Source: Hamiltosporidium tvaerminnensis
Taxonomy: Eukaryota > Microsporidia > Dubosqiidae
Length of the DNA: 64,000 bases
Direction: 5' to 3'
Assembly: GCA_022605425.2 (NCBI GenBank)
Contig: CM061256.1
Coordinates: 1-64,000 of the forward strand
Position numbers and translations under genes: made by a program
Notes under the pieces: model-generated
Seen by the model: the letters and a program-made list of their open reading frames with translations, nothing else
Databases searched by the model: none
Told to the model about the DNA's origin: nothing
In this document: positions 21,101 to 36,052 of the stretch, piece by piece
Numbering within the stretch: position 1 is the stretch's first letter
Layout: each line of letters opens with the position of its first letter

Positions 21101-24100
21101 CTCTAATCAGACTGAAAAATTCAATTTGTCTTTTCTAGCTTCGATTTTTAAAAAAAAGATTGTATTTCAAACTTTCCTAAGTACAATCATATATCTTTAA
21201 ATTAATTTCTAATCTTTCTAGTTTACAATAGAATTCTTAAAATATTAAATTTCCAAACTAAGCTTTTATTCAAGAGTTGAAAAGCCTCAAAGTTTTATAC
21301 AGTAGAAGTCTTAATCATGGTTATCGGTCTTCTAATTTCATGTTTTCAATTCAATTTTCGAAATTTCGATTAAAAATATTTCATCTTGTCAATTATTACC
21401 AAATAAGACATCAATAATATTTAACCGATGAGTAAAATATATGTATTTTTATAGTATTTCTATTTTTATATCTATATATTAAGAACATCATATCACATAT
21501 TTACAGGTAAAAGGAATAATAATTAATTATAAATTAAAAAATCAAAGTTTAAGGTTTGGTTATCATTTAATATATTTCTTATTAACTTACAATAGGTTAT
21601 AACTTATTTATTATTTAATTGTATTTAATATTTTGAAATTTAAATTTCGTTTGTAGGATTTTATATTTGGTAAACAACAGATAAACTATTGAAAACACAA
21701 AAGAAAATTTTTTTCTTTAAAATTTAATTATTTTTTAAAGATAAATAATATATTAATGACTTCTCTTCAAGAAAAAAAATATATTTAATTCAAATTTAAG
21801 CTTTATTTCATAAAAATTCTTAAAATATATTTTAATATCTAAATTCTTCTGTAGTCTGACTCTAAATTTAATAACAGAAAAATATATTTCTTTCGAATCG
21901 AGTATGTATTTATTTTAAAATTACATGAAAAAGTTAAAAAAAATGTATTCAGTCTTAAAGAGAATTGAGTACCTATTAACAGCGTATAAGTAATTGCATT
22001 CTTTAAATTATACGATTAAATAAACAGGACGCTTTTATTAATCTTTCTTTGAGTTTTTAAATCCAATCATAACACAAAGTTAAATTTTTTTCTTTAGTAA
22101 TTTACACTTTAAAATTTATTCTGAATATTTTTTAAAAATTTAAGTCGAAAATAAAGACTTTATAAGTAAAAAAACGAAAGAGACAAAAAAAATCGGGATT
22201 TACGCAAGAAAATATGTTTAAATTTTATTATTTATGTCATTTTTTCATTGTTTTAGTATAAAAATTATATCTAACTTCCCTGAATATTTTCTAAGATTTC
22301 TCATTTCTTTTCCTACATAAAAAGAAATAAAATATAAGCAGCGTTTATGGTAGAAGAGCTATAAAAACATTGAACCGTGTAGTGATCTAATAATACTTTT
22401 ATAAAAGAAAAATATATTGTACAATCAGTTGAGGATTTTTAAAATATAAATTAAAAAGTCAAAATATAGTCTATTGTGATATTCAAATCTAAGGTCGTTT
22501 TCATATATGAATCTTTTGCTTATTGGATGTAAAAAAAGAGCCAAGCGGAACATTTTATTAAAGAGAACCAAATTATAAACACCCGGTTGTCTTTAAATTA
22601 AAATATTAAAAAGAAATTAGATTTTATTATTATTTTGGTTTTTAAAAACGCGTGAGATTAATACCGGATAGATTTGATATTGAATTTAGCCAAATGGTTT
22701 TAGTATCATTTTAATCGAGTCTTTTATATCGATTAATGTGTCAATAGCGTTTATTGCTACAAAAGTTAAGGTGTAAGAAGGATTCAGAAATATTTATTTT
22801 CAAAAAATACTCTTCTTTTACATCAATTTTATGGTTTTAAAAGCAGATTTTTGTCTATGATATTTAAAGAAATAGAAATTTTTAAAATTTTGAAAAATAA
22901 AACATTATTTAGGCGTAACTTAAAATTCTGTTTTTTTGGGTCTCAGAGGTAGTTTAATAAATTCGTTTAATTTTAGAAAAAATGTATTTAGCATTTCCTT
23001 GTTCACAAAACTAATTATGTTCTCATTTCCAATACCTTATTTTATTCCTAAATCAGTTCATATAGAGAATGGAAAAGTTTTGGCAAATACTGTACATAAG
23101 TTAAATGATACAATAATTTTTTATATTTATAGTCAAAAGCATAGAACTCATTCTTTGAAGATGATTTAAGTATAATCAGATCAAACTAATATACCAAGTT
23201 AAATACAAGAGGATCATAATTAAAATAAGAGCAGATCTACAAAGAAACCACAATTTTTAGGAAATACATTTTCATATTTTAGCTCTAAAAAACATATAGT
23301 ACCTAAGACAAGCTTTTTTAAGATAAAACTATTGTATATCAAACAAATATTATCTGTGTCTTTCATGGTTTCAGAAAAAAAGATTTTGCTTTACATTAGA
23401 AGCTTTTATGTTCCAAGAAATTTATATTGTTCTTTTAATTGTCATTGCGCCTCATAAATCCTTTTTATACTGCATCATTTGAATTTAGTTTCATATTCAA
23501 GTGTATCGTAGAAAACTTTGCAGGTCCTTGTAAATAGATTTCGTTTTAAATGTTTTATTTGCTTCAAATAAAATTATAAGCCAAATGGTTCGGAAATAAT
23601 AAATAAACATGTTATTATGATATCAGGAGGTGTTATCGGCATCTTGTTTTCGTAAACAGAACCAGTTGGTGTAATTTTAAATAGATATTATTGAGACACC
23701 AAGTCGTATAAATATATAGCGAAACTTTTAATTTGATATTTACATTGATTGAATTTATAATTCGAGTAAAAAAAAATGAAGTTTATCCACAACTAAAGTA
23801 AACATTTTTATACTTTCATATATTATTTTGTAATTTTTGAAATTTAAGAAGATCATAAATTAAAGATTATATTCGTAAGTCAATAAATGATAGTAATTTA
23901 AGCAGAGGAAATATCAATGAGAATTAGAAACTAGAAATTAAAATTTTTTAAACAAAGCGAACAGCTTTATTTAATCTGAAATGTCTATTTTTCAACAACA
24001 TTAGACAGATTTCAGCTTTAATTTATATCCAAGAGATATGTGGATAAATTTTAGAGGCGAATACTTTTTATCCGTGTAGCTATAACTGTGGAAACATAAG

Positions 24101-25290
24101 AAACAAAAAGTTATGCTTCTTTTTATACACGAATGGCAAATTGGTTCAAAAATTTTTCTTTGCAAATATATTGACTAGATTCCTGTTTATAATGCAAATT
24201 ACATTCATTATGTATTAAAGATTAAAGATTAGTAATAAGTATTTATATATATACTGCTTTTTATAAGATTGTTTACCAAGCCACATGATAAATTCATTAA
24301 GAAAGATTAAACATCTATTCATGGTTATAATTTAAACATATTACATTCAATTTAGTTACAACAAGTCTCTTATATATTGTAATTCTTTTCATGTACTGTT
24401 GAAGGATTTTTATTTAATTACTTTATTAGGTACATTTTTAGCTGTGTTTTTAGAAAAATTTTATAGCCTATAATTGTTTGTTGCGTCATAAACTTTGCTT
24501 CTGGTTTCCTTTGTCATTTTTTAAAAACCGCTGTGCTTTAGCAATTTGATTCGTTTCAATATAATTTATTTTAAAAAAAGGTTATTTTACAAACAAGATT
24601 ATATAATTTCATTTTGTAATGACAACAAACTTGTTTATAATAAGAATATTTATTAAAATAGAAATATAATATGAAAATTGTTTTGGTTAGAATAAAACTG
24701 TCTAATAGAAAAACTAAATCTTACAGATATAACTTAGAAAAACAAAAATACTACATACTTTGCTGATATTAAGCAAATTAAACAAAAATTTGAGGCTTGA
24801 ATAGATACAAAAAGTATAAACAAAAATGATTTAATCTACTATGTATTTAAGAATATGAAATTCGTATTTTTTTACCGGTACATAAAATTCATATAAAAGT
24901 GCTAGGGCAGATGAATCATAATTGCCTAAAGAAAATTTTTAAATGCGCAGGAAACACTTCTTTGGCAACTTTATCTATTATATTTGTAATGTTTAAACTT
25001 TTATTGAAAATAATAAAAAATCTTCTTTATAATATAGAAGTGATAAATTAATAACCTATATTCTTGGTTTAAAATTATATTTTTGGAAAAAAAACATATT
25101 TTATTTGTCTTATTTCGCCATCTTATATGTATTTTAATTTCTATAATAAAACCAGGCAAATAAACTTATTTTTTCACAGCGAATTCAATAAGTATCAAAT
25201 GACATTTTATAGATACTAATACAATGTTCAAAATGTCATTCTTGTAAAACAATAATTGAATATAATAAGTAGTAAATTTTTTTTAAAGAA
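18110..25290. other. 7.2 kb gene-poor AT-rich region
   Basis: I see no intact gene. 18480-18930 has a more balanced base composition and looks like the remains of a coding element, but I could not identify a family. The rest has frequent stops in all frames. The open frame at 22936-23169 starts with TTG and has no supporting feature. No tRNA was recognised. Confidence 0.4.
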
Positions 25291-25299
25291 AAGCTCGTA

Positions 25300-26149
25300 C
25301 GATTAGAAATTGATTTCTTCGTTACCTTTACTTTTTGAAGTGTTATTTTCGAATCTCCAAGCCGAAATTATTCGATATTTTTCATTCAATGGCCGAAAAA
25401 TATCAAAACATTTCTTGAATATAGAATCTACATTGTTGGATAAGAAATCTAACTAGTTTGAAAGATAATGTCAGCTTCTTAGTAAAACCCCGCTTCATTA
25501 GACCGTGAATACAACTAGCTCGATCCCCAAAAATTTATACGGTAAACTAGGGATAGGTTCCAAGACAAATTCAGAATCGAATATCATAAATTAATAATTG
25601 GCATGTGTGTGCCTATGAAAACTGATAAATTCTTAAAAAAACCCGAAGAATAACTTTATAAAAATAAAAGTTATATTGAATAGACTTTTGAAGAGCCAAC
25701 TAAATTTTTTTCGTTAAAATTATTCATTTAATTTTAAATAATTCGATTGTAGTGTATTTATTTTTTTATTCGATTCCAAATACAAAATAATTATCTGCAA
25801 GCTTTTTGAGACTAAAGAAACATAAATTTTCAGGATTATATATTTAAATGTTTTTTGCATTCAAATTCAAAAAAAAATATTTAAATCGTTGAAACAGAGG
25901 CTTTATATATTTACAAACAAGCTAGTTAAATTCAGAGGAAAACCAGGTTTCTTGAATTTCTATATTATAGAAATCTGTAGTTGTAAACATCTAAGAATTT
26001 ATTCTTTCTTTTGATAATGATCTTTAAATATATTTGTTAGCTTCTCAACGAAATCTCTAACTGAATAAAAATTACCTTTTCTATATAAACAAAACCAACG
26101 AATTAAATATATAAAAGCAAGCTCGACACTTCTTAATATATAAGAACAT
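25300..26149 (-). pseudogene. Subtelomeric family, broken copy (25 kb)
   Basis: The minus strand matches the 430-residue family from an ATG at 26149, through a leader that meets an early stop, the YSVRDFVEKL and DFYNIEIQE segments, and NYxFMIFDSEF (about 25570-25600), to the AWRFEN segment at about 25360. The match stops just after this at about 25300, so roughly the last third is missing. Several stops and frame changes are present. The conserved upstream block is kept at 26169-26208, 20 bp before the old start. Confidence 0.75.
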
Positions 26150-26208
26150 AAAAATGAAAACAGAAACAATTAAATACCGTTAAAATATAATTTAATAGAT
26201 CAAAATAT

Positions 26209-29200
26209 ATAAATTAAATCTGCATTTATGGTAAATTGTTAACTTTTGATAGAATCGACTTCATTCTAATTTCTTAAAACAATTCTTCACAAAAATATAA
26301 ATTAATATTTTATGTAATAATTTGGATATCATTTTTTTTGTTAAATTCGACTTTATAGCAAAAAATATCCCTACTACTCTATTCAAATTCAATTTCATAT
26401 ATTTAAATCTTAGAATTTGGTTGATATGCAATTATAGATAGATTTAAAATATAGAAACATGAGAGTTTTTAAAAGTTTCATAATAACTCCGAAAAAATGG
26501 GTTTATTATAGTAGAAGATTCTTGTAATTTAATTATTTTGTTGAATGAATTTAAGAAATATAATCACTAAGTTAACACCTTAGTAATTTTAAAATAAGTT
26601 TAAAATTAGGCGCATATTATTAATTCATAATGTAAATACCGTAAGAATATAGATTTAAAAAAGAAGGATTAAAAACACTAGAAATAGAAACTTTTAAGTA
26701 ATCATCCTCTTTCTCTGTATTTTGTGTTTCAAATCACCTATTTTATTTTGGCCATATCCCTTAAAATTCTTTTGGTATTTAGAAGTAATTAAAAGTTTAT
26801 GTCTTCTCATTTCTAAAGATCTAATTATTTAGCGAAAGCAGTTGATCGCTCAAACTTAATTTGATCCGCAGACATTGTAGTTTTTTCGTTTTTTGAATTC
26901 TTGAAATATATTCTTGGATTCTCTCTCAAACCTTAAATAAAGTGTTTCAATCCTAACCTTATACTGTTTTTAAAAAAATATATAATTTGAAGGTTTAAAA
27001 AGATTTAAACCTCATTTATTACAGATACTTCAGGTTACTTAAGATATATTATGTTATATCTTTATAATACCTTATCTTAGCAAATAGGAGATTATATTAC
27101 AAAACATGTATAAATATGAGTTAAATTGGCTAAAAAGTATTATTTATTTGGTTTTTGTTGCTAAAAAAAAATCGGTTATTTATAGTGATTTGGACACCGA
27201 TAGTTTTAACTGTAAATGGTTTATTTGTAATTTCTTTTCGGTTTAATGTTAGACTCACTTCATTTAGGAACATAATATATTTTCATCTATTATCTAGTGT
27301 TTTCTTATGAATTTTTTAATAAAAAATACGTTTGTAATGTATAGTAAATAATTTAAAATCACCTTACTGTAGAGAATATGATATTTGCTATGATGTGGGT
27401 TTTTGCATACATTATCGCCTTATATGTAACAATTCTAGATTTTTATCGATACAAAAAAAATTTTAGGATATATTTTAAATTAAAGATATTAAATTCTGCT
27501 TTGTGTATTAAGAAATCTCTTTTCATGTTATTATAGTACAAAGACCAATATTATATAAATTTTTATACCTTAAAACATCAATTTATTACTTTCTCGAATG
27601 TTTTATATGCATTCATTACGGTGTTTTTTAGTATCTCTTTAGAACTTATATTCAACGTAATATTCGCTTATATCAGTTACAGTTAAACTTAATCCCTATT
27701 TTAGATTTAAGAATAACTTTTTTAATTATTTTTTGTGATTTTTTTGATCGTTTTAAACTTATATAGGAATTTGTTTACTTCTTGACGTTTAAATCTCTTT
27801 TGAATTGTGATTTGTAACTTAAAGACTTTTTTTTTCGACAAACGAGTACTTTATTAATATTTATAGCTTCATAATCAAATTCTTCAACTCCTTAAAACCT
27901 GCTACATTATTTCCAACATTATTAGAAGTGATATTTGGTATCGATTTCCATTGCCTTTTTTAAAGAAAAAATTTCAAATTAATCTGTGTTAGAATAGTTT
28001 TCCAAAAGGAGAAGTAGTTTGTAAAGTCTATCAAATATAATGTTTATGAGTTTCTTTGTGTTCTTTATTATTTATATGTATATATAATACTTAATTTTTT
28101 AAAAAGTATCTAATTTTCTTTTTATCTCATTTATTTGTAAAAATCCATGTCTTTCATTATGAAATGCAATATATTACGTCCGAAGAACTTAAAACGAGCA
28201 GAAAAAAAGTTTTGGTGATTTCATGACATATTTGTGAACAGAAAAATTTTATATATTTTATATTAGGCTTATCAGAAGAATAACTTACATTAATAAGAAG
28301 CAATCTATATTCTCAAAGAATCTATCTTTAATTTTTATTTTAATATCTTTAATCTAATAAATTTTGATCTATCTTAATAAATTCAAGTTTTTAAGTTTTT
28401 ATCGTACGAAGAACAGAATCAATTGATGATCAGCTTTTTGACTGTAGTATATGTTCTTTTTGAATCAGAATTATCTTTTTATTTACAAAACGTAAAATGC
28501 AAAAAATTTAAAAGATTTACATACACTAATGATACAGCTGATTTAACCCAGTATTTCGGCCTATCAATTCATATAAAATGAATTTTTTACACCCAATCAT
28601 TCATTTATATAATCCTGCACTAAATATTAAACATAATTTGAAAGGTTTTCAGATATTTTAGAGAATTACAATCGTAATCTTTATTAATCAATATTGTTCT
28701 CATTTTAAACATTTTCTTTAAATTTAACAAAAATTTTGCTATAAAAGGCGAATCTAATAATATGAATTTATAGAACCACTAGATTCATCATTTTTTCCAG
28801 ATGGAATACAAACATCGGCTTTTAGAATTAATTCAAATACTTTAGCCTTAAAATAAATTTAAGAAAAAAATATCAAAAGATTACTACACTTAAACTTTTA
28901 TTGGTTTTTTCGGAGAATAAATCTTATATTGAATTTATTATTTTTATAAATATGCTTTAAATGAACATTGAGATTTAAGTACAGAAATATTAGACATTTT
29001 GTTTATATAATCCTGTCTTATACTTTTATTTTATTTTTTTACTTTCAATTTTATAAGATTTAAAAATTATTTAAGCCAAGCTTGTATTAGGGGGATTCTA
29101 CAACTATTTGACTTTTTGATGTAACTAAACTCATGAAGTTTTACAATTTTTATGTGGTTTAACGATTATAGTATCTTTTGATCAAATGCATCTAAGAGAG

Positions 29201-30448
29201 ATCGTGGGATTATAATATAAATATTATACTTCTATTTTTATATCAAAGCGATATGGATTTCTAAAAGAGTACTTTATGGCAATTCATGAATCACTCACTC
29301 TATTTAATTAACTAAAAGAAAAAAAAAACGGTTTAGATATTTAAGAATAAAAAAATCTGATTTTTTTTAAAACTTTCAAAATCGCAGGTATTTTTTTTTA
29401 TTATAGAATTACTTTATTTAAAAATATTTCTGAATTCGTTAAAAATTTCTCTTACAATTTTTTTTATGTGTTCATAACATTGTAAGTAAATAATAAAGTC
29501 TTGATTGTGTTATTATCTACAATCTGTACTGTTTCTGCTTATTTTATTATATAAACGCAGATTTTTGCCCGATCCAGACTCACTATATTCGAATTTTTTA
29601 TATTACCGATGCTATTTTTTAGTCTGTCAAATATTTTTTATTGTGCTTGTTCTAATAGAGATCTAAGCTTAAGTGTCTAAATAATTTGCTATACCTTTTA
29701 AGTTAACCGTGTTATACATAGTTAAATTGGATGTAAAACAGATTAGTTCCATGAGTTTAGATATTTGCAATAATAAACAAAGACCTATGGCTGATGTAGT
29801 CTGTACAAGTAAAAACTTTTTTAAACTTTTCAACAATTTTTTTCTAAGCTTAGAAATAATAATATGGTTTAGATTTCAGTGATTTTAATCTAAATGGGAT
29901 TATAATTCTCTCTTTAGGTAGTCTTTTAGCTTTTTGTTAAAAGTTAGTACATGTTTTAACAAATTCATAATTTGAATTTTCGCCCACTTAAAAAAATTCT
30001 GCTTAAATTTCTACTTCTGGTTCAGCTTACTCAATTAAAAAAAGGTAAAATTTGAAACATAGAAATAAAAGTCATAAAACAAAGAAAATTTAAAGTAAAT
30101 TTTCTATTATATATTTTAATATCCATGTTTTCATTTTAAGCTTTAGATGCGAATCAAGAAAGAATGTTTGAAAAATTATCTCAAGCAAAATTATTTTAAA
30201 ATACATTTACAATCGATTAAAAGACATGACTGCTAAATTAACGAAACTCGATCAATATTTTGTGTGTAAAAGCAGAAAAATAGAAAGCACTTTAGAATGT
30301 CTTTAGACTAACCGAGAGAATAGGTAAAAGCATCTTAAATTTTATAGAAAAAACGAAGACAGTACTTGAGATTTAATCCAAACCTAAGAAATAAAAACAA
30401 TGAAAAATTACTTTAATTGTTATCCAATTATTTACTTTAAAACCTTTA
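26209..30448. other. Gene-poor AT-rich region
   Basis: No supportable gene, RNA or clear repeat in this 4.2 kb. It is dominated by A/T runs with stops in every frame. Confidence 0.4.
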
Positions 30449-31778
30449 TCAATAAATAATTGATAGTTTTTTTAATATCATTCTTGTAGTGAACTCTTTT
30501 ACTAAAGCTACACACATTTTTTTAAAATCATCGATGGAAGCCGTTTCAAAGGAAAATTCATAGTTATCTTTTTCAAATTTGTTCACTTTATCAACTATGT
30601 TTGTTATATTCAAATTATGATCTGATGATATTTCAAAGGATTCGTTGCTTAAATATAGAGAAAAATCTAGAGCGAATTTCTTTTAAAATTATGTATTTTC
30701 TTTGAGAAAAAATGTAATATTAAACTGATTTGGTATTAGACTAAAATCTGTTGTTATTTTTTTTCTAAACTCAAGTGATTCTATTATAGCATATGTACTA
30801 GTTTTATGCCATATGTAATGCTCATTAGCAATCAGTTCGGAGCTCAAAGAAGAAGTGCAACTAGTAGCACATTCTAGTATAAAATCGGTTTTAAAAGTCA
30901 TTATGGAGTAAAAATAAATTATTTTGTTGGGTTCATCAGAATGGCTTATTTCGGAACAAATATTTTTAAATCTCCAAAAAGATTTTATATGATAGTCGTG
31001 TTCTAATTGCGAAAAAATCATTACCTTTTCTTTCAGTATTGTATTCTGATCCTCAATACAGGAAATTTTTGGTAATTTACCGGATAATTTTAACTTTGTA
31101 TTTGCAGTTGATATGAGTCGAGGCCAATTTCTAGAATGATTAAATACCAATATTTTATCAGGCAGATCGATGACGTTTTCGAAAGAAATTTCGGGATCAA
31201 AAATCATAAATCTATAATTTGAAAAGGAGAATCGTAGGTCACCATATGTTCGTATGGCCCGATCAATATAAAATTTTCGAAATATTAATGTCATATTAAA
31301 AATATTTTTAAAGAGGTATTTCAAAAATTTGCTCGTAAAAAAAATCCTTTTTTGTTGGTAACAATATGTATTTTGACTTTTATTGATATATCCAACTTCA
31401 AAACAATAGTTATTTTCTTCAATTTTTCGTAAATCTAACAGATTACATATATTTGGATTTTTTTTCGATCTCTTTTTTTTACATTCAAAATCAAAAAATA
31501 TCTTAAAATTTCTAGAAACAGACAAATGTATGAACTTACAAATAGCTTCATTGATTCCTAAAAGTAGGTGAGGCCCTTTAAGGTTTAGTTCATAGAAATC
31601 GGAATTTTCAAATTGTTTTAATATTGCTTTAGATTTTTCATAAAAAAAATCTAGTTCCACATGTCAGTCTTTAGTCAAAATCAGATACTGCAAATCGTTC
31701 ATTTGTTGCTGTAAATATTGTTGACATGCAAAATATCCAAATTAAAATTTGTGACTTCTTGATCCAGTGAACATTCAT
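30449..31778 (-). pseudogene. Subtelomeric family, recently broken copy (group B)
   Basis: Closest to the intact gene at 43948-45279. The old ATG at 31778 opens MNVHWIKKSQILIWIFCMST and runs to VSDFD, where a TAA stop replaces a Glu codon and one extra base shifts the frame. The frame is then open for 323 codons (31660-30689), including SDFYELNL, NYRFMIFDPEISFENVIDLPDK and KLKLSGKLP. Near FFLKENT two TAA stops lie close together, after which the original frame resumes (KKFALDFSLY, then NLNITNIVDKVNKFEK) to a natural stop at 30449. So few lesions over 443 codons suggest a recent loss. The upstream block persists at about 31801-31835. Confidence 0.8.
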
Positions 31779-31835
31779 ATGAGTAGAAACAGAAATTTTT
31801 ATGTACTTTTTAAATATAATTTTATCTGATTAATA

Positions 31836-34800
31836 TATTTCTTTAAATAAATGCGTAAATTAAAATAAGAATAAATCTTCTTTCTATGAATTTATACTGA
31901 TTAAGTAGTTTAAATTTGTTTTTATCCAACATTTTTTTGCGATAAAAATGCTTTAAACACCAAACATGTTGTTCAATCTTGACATTTAGATAACCGACTT
32001 ATTTTACAAAAGTATATTTATAAAGTAAATGAGTACATTAAGAAATATATTTTAAAAACAAAATATAATAATGAATTCCTAAAAAAACACAGATAACTTT
32101 AATAAAGTTAAAATACGATGCTAAATAATAAGAAAATTTGGTGATAAATTGTTATCAATTCATCTAACATAAAAATAAAAACTTAGCTAAACTATAAAAA
32201 AAAAGTACAAGCCTTCATTTTACTTTCACTTAAAAATCGGTGTTTACTCTAGCTTGAATCTCTGCTAATAACTTCTTCATATATAACAAGCTTTTGTATT
32301 TGAGCTAATCAGGATGGAAACAAACATATTTATTACATATAATACTTCAATTAAAAAAAAACCGATCATCTGAATCAAACAAAATATATAGTTCACAGTA
32401 CAGAATATATTAGCAAGAATTTCATAGAGGGCTAGTCTAAGCTTCACGATTACTTTTAAAAAGTTTCGTTGTGTTTTGGATTTCCATAGTTTGCTATGTA
32501 GACCACAATTAACTAGACAAGAAAAAACAAGGTTAAAATAAATAAGATATTAGTATCTCCACTAGTATTTTGAGCTATGATTAAAAAATTGAATATACAG
32601 GTCGAGACTAGGAGAGAAACATATCAATTTAAAAAACAAAATATTTGAAAAAAAATTTTAAAAGTGGTCGAACAGATAAAAGGCCTTATATCGAATCAAT
32701 ATTTTTATAACAATGGCAAGGAAATATAATTTATGGATGGATATGCTGAATCTAATTTCTGATTCGAAACAAAAATTAGAATTTAATGTGGTCCGTAATT
32801 ATGACTTATAATGAGATGAAACATTAAGAGCTATTTTGCTCCGTTATAAAGCAAGGCATACCTACTAAACTTGAAAAGTATCGAATTTTTCATCATACTT
32901 TTGAACAGAAATAGCTGATATTTAAAGACCGGAACCTTGAGTTTCAAGAAAATCGCAGTGTGTATACTTAAAAAATCATGTAGAGAATAGTTATATTAGC
33001 ATCTAGACAAATATAATAATTTTTTCGACCAGCAGAAACAAACATATGATGTACAAGATTAGAAAAGCATTTGCAATAATTTTTATATTTTTGTGCTTCT
33101 TGTATATATATTTTACATAGTTATGCGAGAAATCTATGCAAAAGCTGATTGATTTTGAAGTAAATTTCAAATTTACAACAGATCAAAAATGGTGGCAACC
33201 TCGAATGGTAATACATGATATGATTTGAGCTAGATAACAGTAATTAGTTTATTTTATCCAATTGATTTATAAATATAATGTATTGGCAGTTGAAAGAAAT
33301 ATTCGAAATTAAAGATAATTCTAGTATCTTTGCGCTTATAATTATTACTTTTACTTGTATTTTTATAATAGAAAACAATAATTCAATAAGTGGTTAAAAA
33401 TATGTTCATCTTTAATTTATGTTAGTTATTTGATGCTAAAAAATATATACATTGCCTCTTATCACAAACATATTTTTGAATTTAAAATTTTATAACCAAA
33501 AAGGTAAAGAATCAAGAAAAAATACTGCAATATGAAAACACAGAGAATAAGCAAATAAAAAACAATCTTGAGTAGTAATTATCTTACAAAAAGCAAAAAA
33601 GTAGAACCGATAGACTGTTACTACCAGCAATAGTATAAAAAAACACAAAGAAACAAAGAATAAATCAAATATGCTTGTTTCATCTATAATATTTGGTTGT
33701 AAATGCTGAAGAGCAAAATTTTGTTGTTTAAAGTTCAAAACTTCAGAAAAATAATATAAAAAAGAAGAAATTTTGCAGTAAAGTTTTAAAACATATCAAA
33801 TCGAAAATTTTAATGGAAATGCTCACAAAATATTGTTTTTCATTTTAGATTTTATGTTATAATTAAACATTTGTTATGAATCGTAAATAAAAATGCCAAA
33901 AAGTGCGATAGATAGGCTCATACTATAATACATCTTTGTTGATTGGGGGCTGTGCTTCTGATTTTTCTGGATGAATTCTACATCAAAAACATATTGAATC
34001 AAATTTTTACTCGAAAAAAGAGAATATGAGATTAAAAATTATATATCAGAAATAAAGAGTACGTATAATTAAAGACGTGGTACTTTTCATGACAGATTTA
34101 AACTTTTAAATATAAAAGGCTAAATAAAACAAAGATAGCCAAAACAGAATGTATTTGAAATAGTAAGATAGAATAGGTATTCGAAAGTTGAAAAGAATTT
34201 CAAAGCGAAATATATTATGAACGATGACTTTCATAAAACTGCATAGACTTAATTTCTTTTTTTGGTTATTAAATAAAAGTAATTTGACAATACCTACAGA
34301 TTTTAGGTTAGAATGCAGTTTTTTGCGTTAATATAGGAAGAACTACATATTAGACGTGTATTTATGTAAAACTTGTAAATGTATCGATTCGATCTTTCGG
34401 ACAATTAAAAGTTTTAAGTCATGAATAAAACATGATTTTTCTAAATTTATTTTTTAATCAGAAATAATAAAAATTTACCGCGCTTAAGGTAAATTTTTTA
34501 AATAAAATTAAAATAATCATATGATTCAACATAAAGAAATTATCTAGATAGAATATAGCTAATAGCAGATATACATTGAGGCTTTTCGTGAAACTTTATA
34601 GAAAATAGATAAAAAAACAAATTATAGAAGAGTAAACAAAGTTATATAATGCTATAAAAAAATTATCTATGAAAATGATGAAATTTGCGGAAAGCTTGCA
34701 TATTATAAAACCTTTAAACCAAAATAGGCAATTTTCTATGGAGATGATACTAAGAATTATTTTGTTTTTTCGTTGAAAACCTCAATATGTTTAAAATTGA

Positions 34801-35960
34801 AAAGTCGAAGATTATTGGGTAATTATATATAAAAAAAACCAGCAATACATGATCATAAAAAATCATTCGTTTTGTGCTATACTCATATTCTCTTTTGAAA
34901 ATATTACTTTACCTCAAAAACCAATACGAGCATGTAAGATAAAATAAGAATGATTAATAAGATGAATAAATAAAAGTTCAAAAATCAGGTTCCTTCATTA
35001 AAATTTGAATAATAGGCGTTTTATGAACTATATATAACAAGTCCTATATGATTATCAATAGAAATATAAAGTTATTACAAAGATTTACTTTAAATAATGA
35101 GATGAAAAATATACGAAATAAAAATTTAACTAAGATTTTAAGATTTTTTTTATTTGTAGTGTTCAAAGAATTTAGTATATAACAAAATAAAAAAATACTG
35201 TGACAAAATAACACAATATGTTCTTTTATCGTATCTCTAACTTATAGAATATAAAAAATAAATAAAAGATGGTTTTATGTTATGATGGTATAAGCTTTTC
35301 TCCTATTCAAGTAAAAAAAAACTAAAACACCAGCATTTATCTAAAACAAGTAGCAGATTTCTTGATTTCTTTTATTCAGAAAACTAAATATTCAAACCTA
35401 ATATTTATATTTACTAAATTAAGATATAAACAAAAACACTGAGCCTAAAATAATAATGACAATGAAAAATCTTAAAAAGGCGAAAAGTTTAAATTTTGAA
35501 ATGGGAATAAAAGATTCAAATATAAATACTACCTCTTAAATCAGGTGTAAGAATTAAAAAGATAACTGAAAAGACTAAATAAAAACAAATATTTATAAAG
35601 TCTTTGATTTAAAGCAACATGTCTAAAGTTCTACATATGTCTGGCCATTGTTATTACTCAATAGAACCTTTTTAGAATTAATATCATATGATATAATTAC
35701 AAATTCAAAAGAAAATATATTAGTATGTAGCCAGAAACCAATAAAACAGTTGCTAAGATATATATATCTCATAAATGAAGAACAGATAAACGATAAAACA
35801 AATAGAAATCCACAAAATTCATATCGAAATAAACATCTCTATTTATTTAAGAAATAAAAATATATTTATTTTCTAAATATACTATTTTTCATTGCGGCAA
35901 CTTAGTAATCTGAAATTGAATTTATTTTTTTTGAGAGCAAAAAATGGTATTTGGTTATGA
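31836..35960. other. Gene-poor AT-rich region
   Basis: No gene that I can support. Open frames at 33490-33738 and 35648-35857 are short, of AT-rich composition, and show no family features. No tandem repeat is obvious. Confidence 0.4.
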
Positions 35961-35969
35961 ATATATTGC

Positions 35970-36052
35970 AAAACCCGGGTTATATGCCTTTAATCGCTGA
36001 TATAACCCTACCAAGGGTTCGAATTAGAAAGCACAACAATTAATGCTTTCAG
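35970..36052. repeat. Cluster of short inverted repeats
   Basis: Three stems lie in about 80 bp: AACCCGGGTT (a perfect 10-bp palindrome), GGGTTATAT paired with ATATAACCC across a 14-base loop, and GAAAGCA paired with TGCTTTC. AACCC (TACCAA) GGGTT offers an alternative to the second stem. G+C is locally raised. This could be a structured RNA, a protein-binding or recombination site, or a relic. Confidence 0.45.

Noticed and set aside
35970-36052. Possible tRNA (GGGTTCGAATT resembles a T-loop)
   Set aside because: No acceptor, anticodon or D arm can be fitted. The stems fit plain palindromes better.
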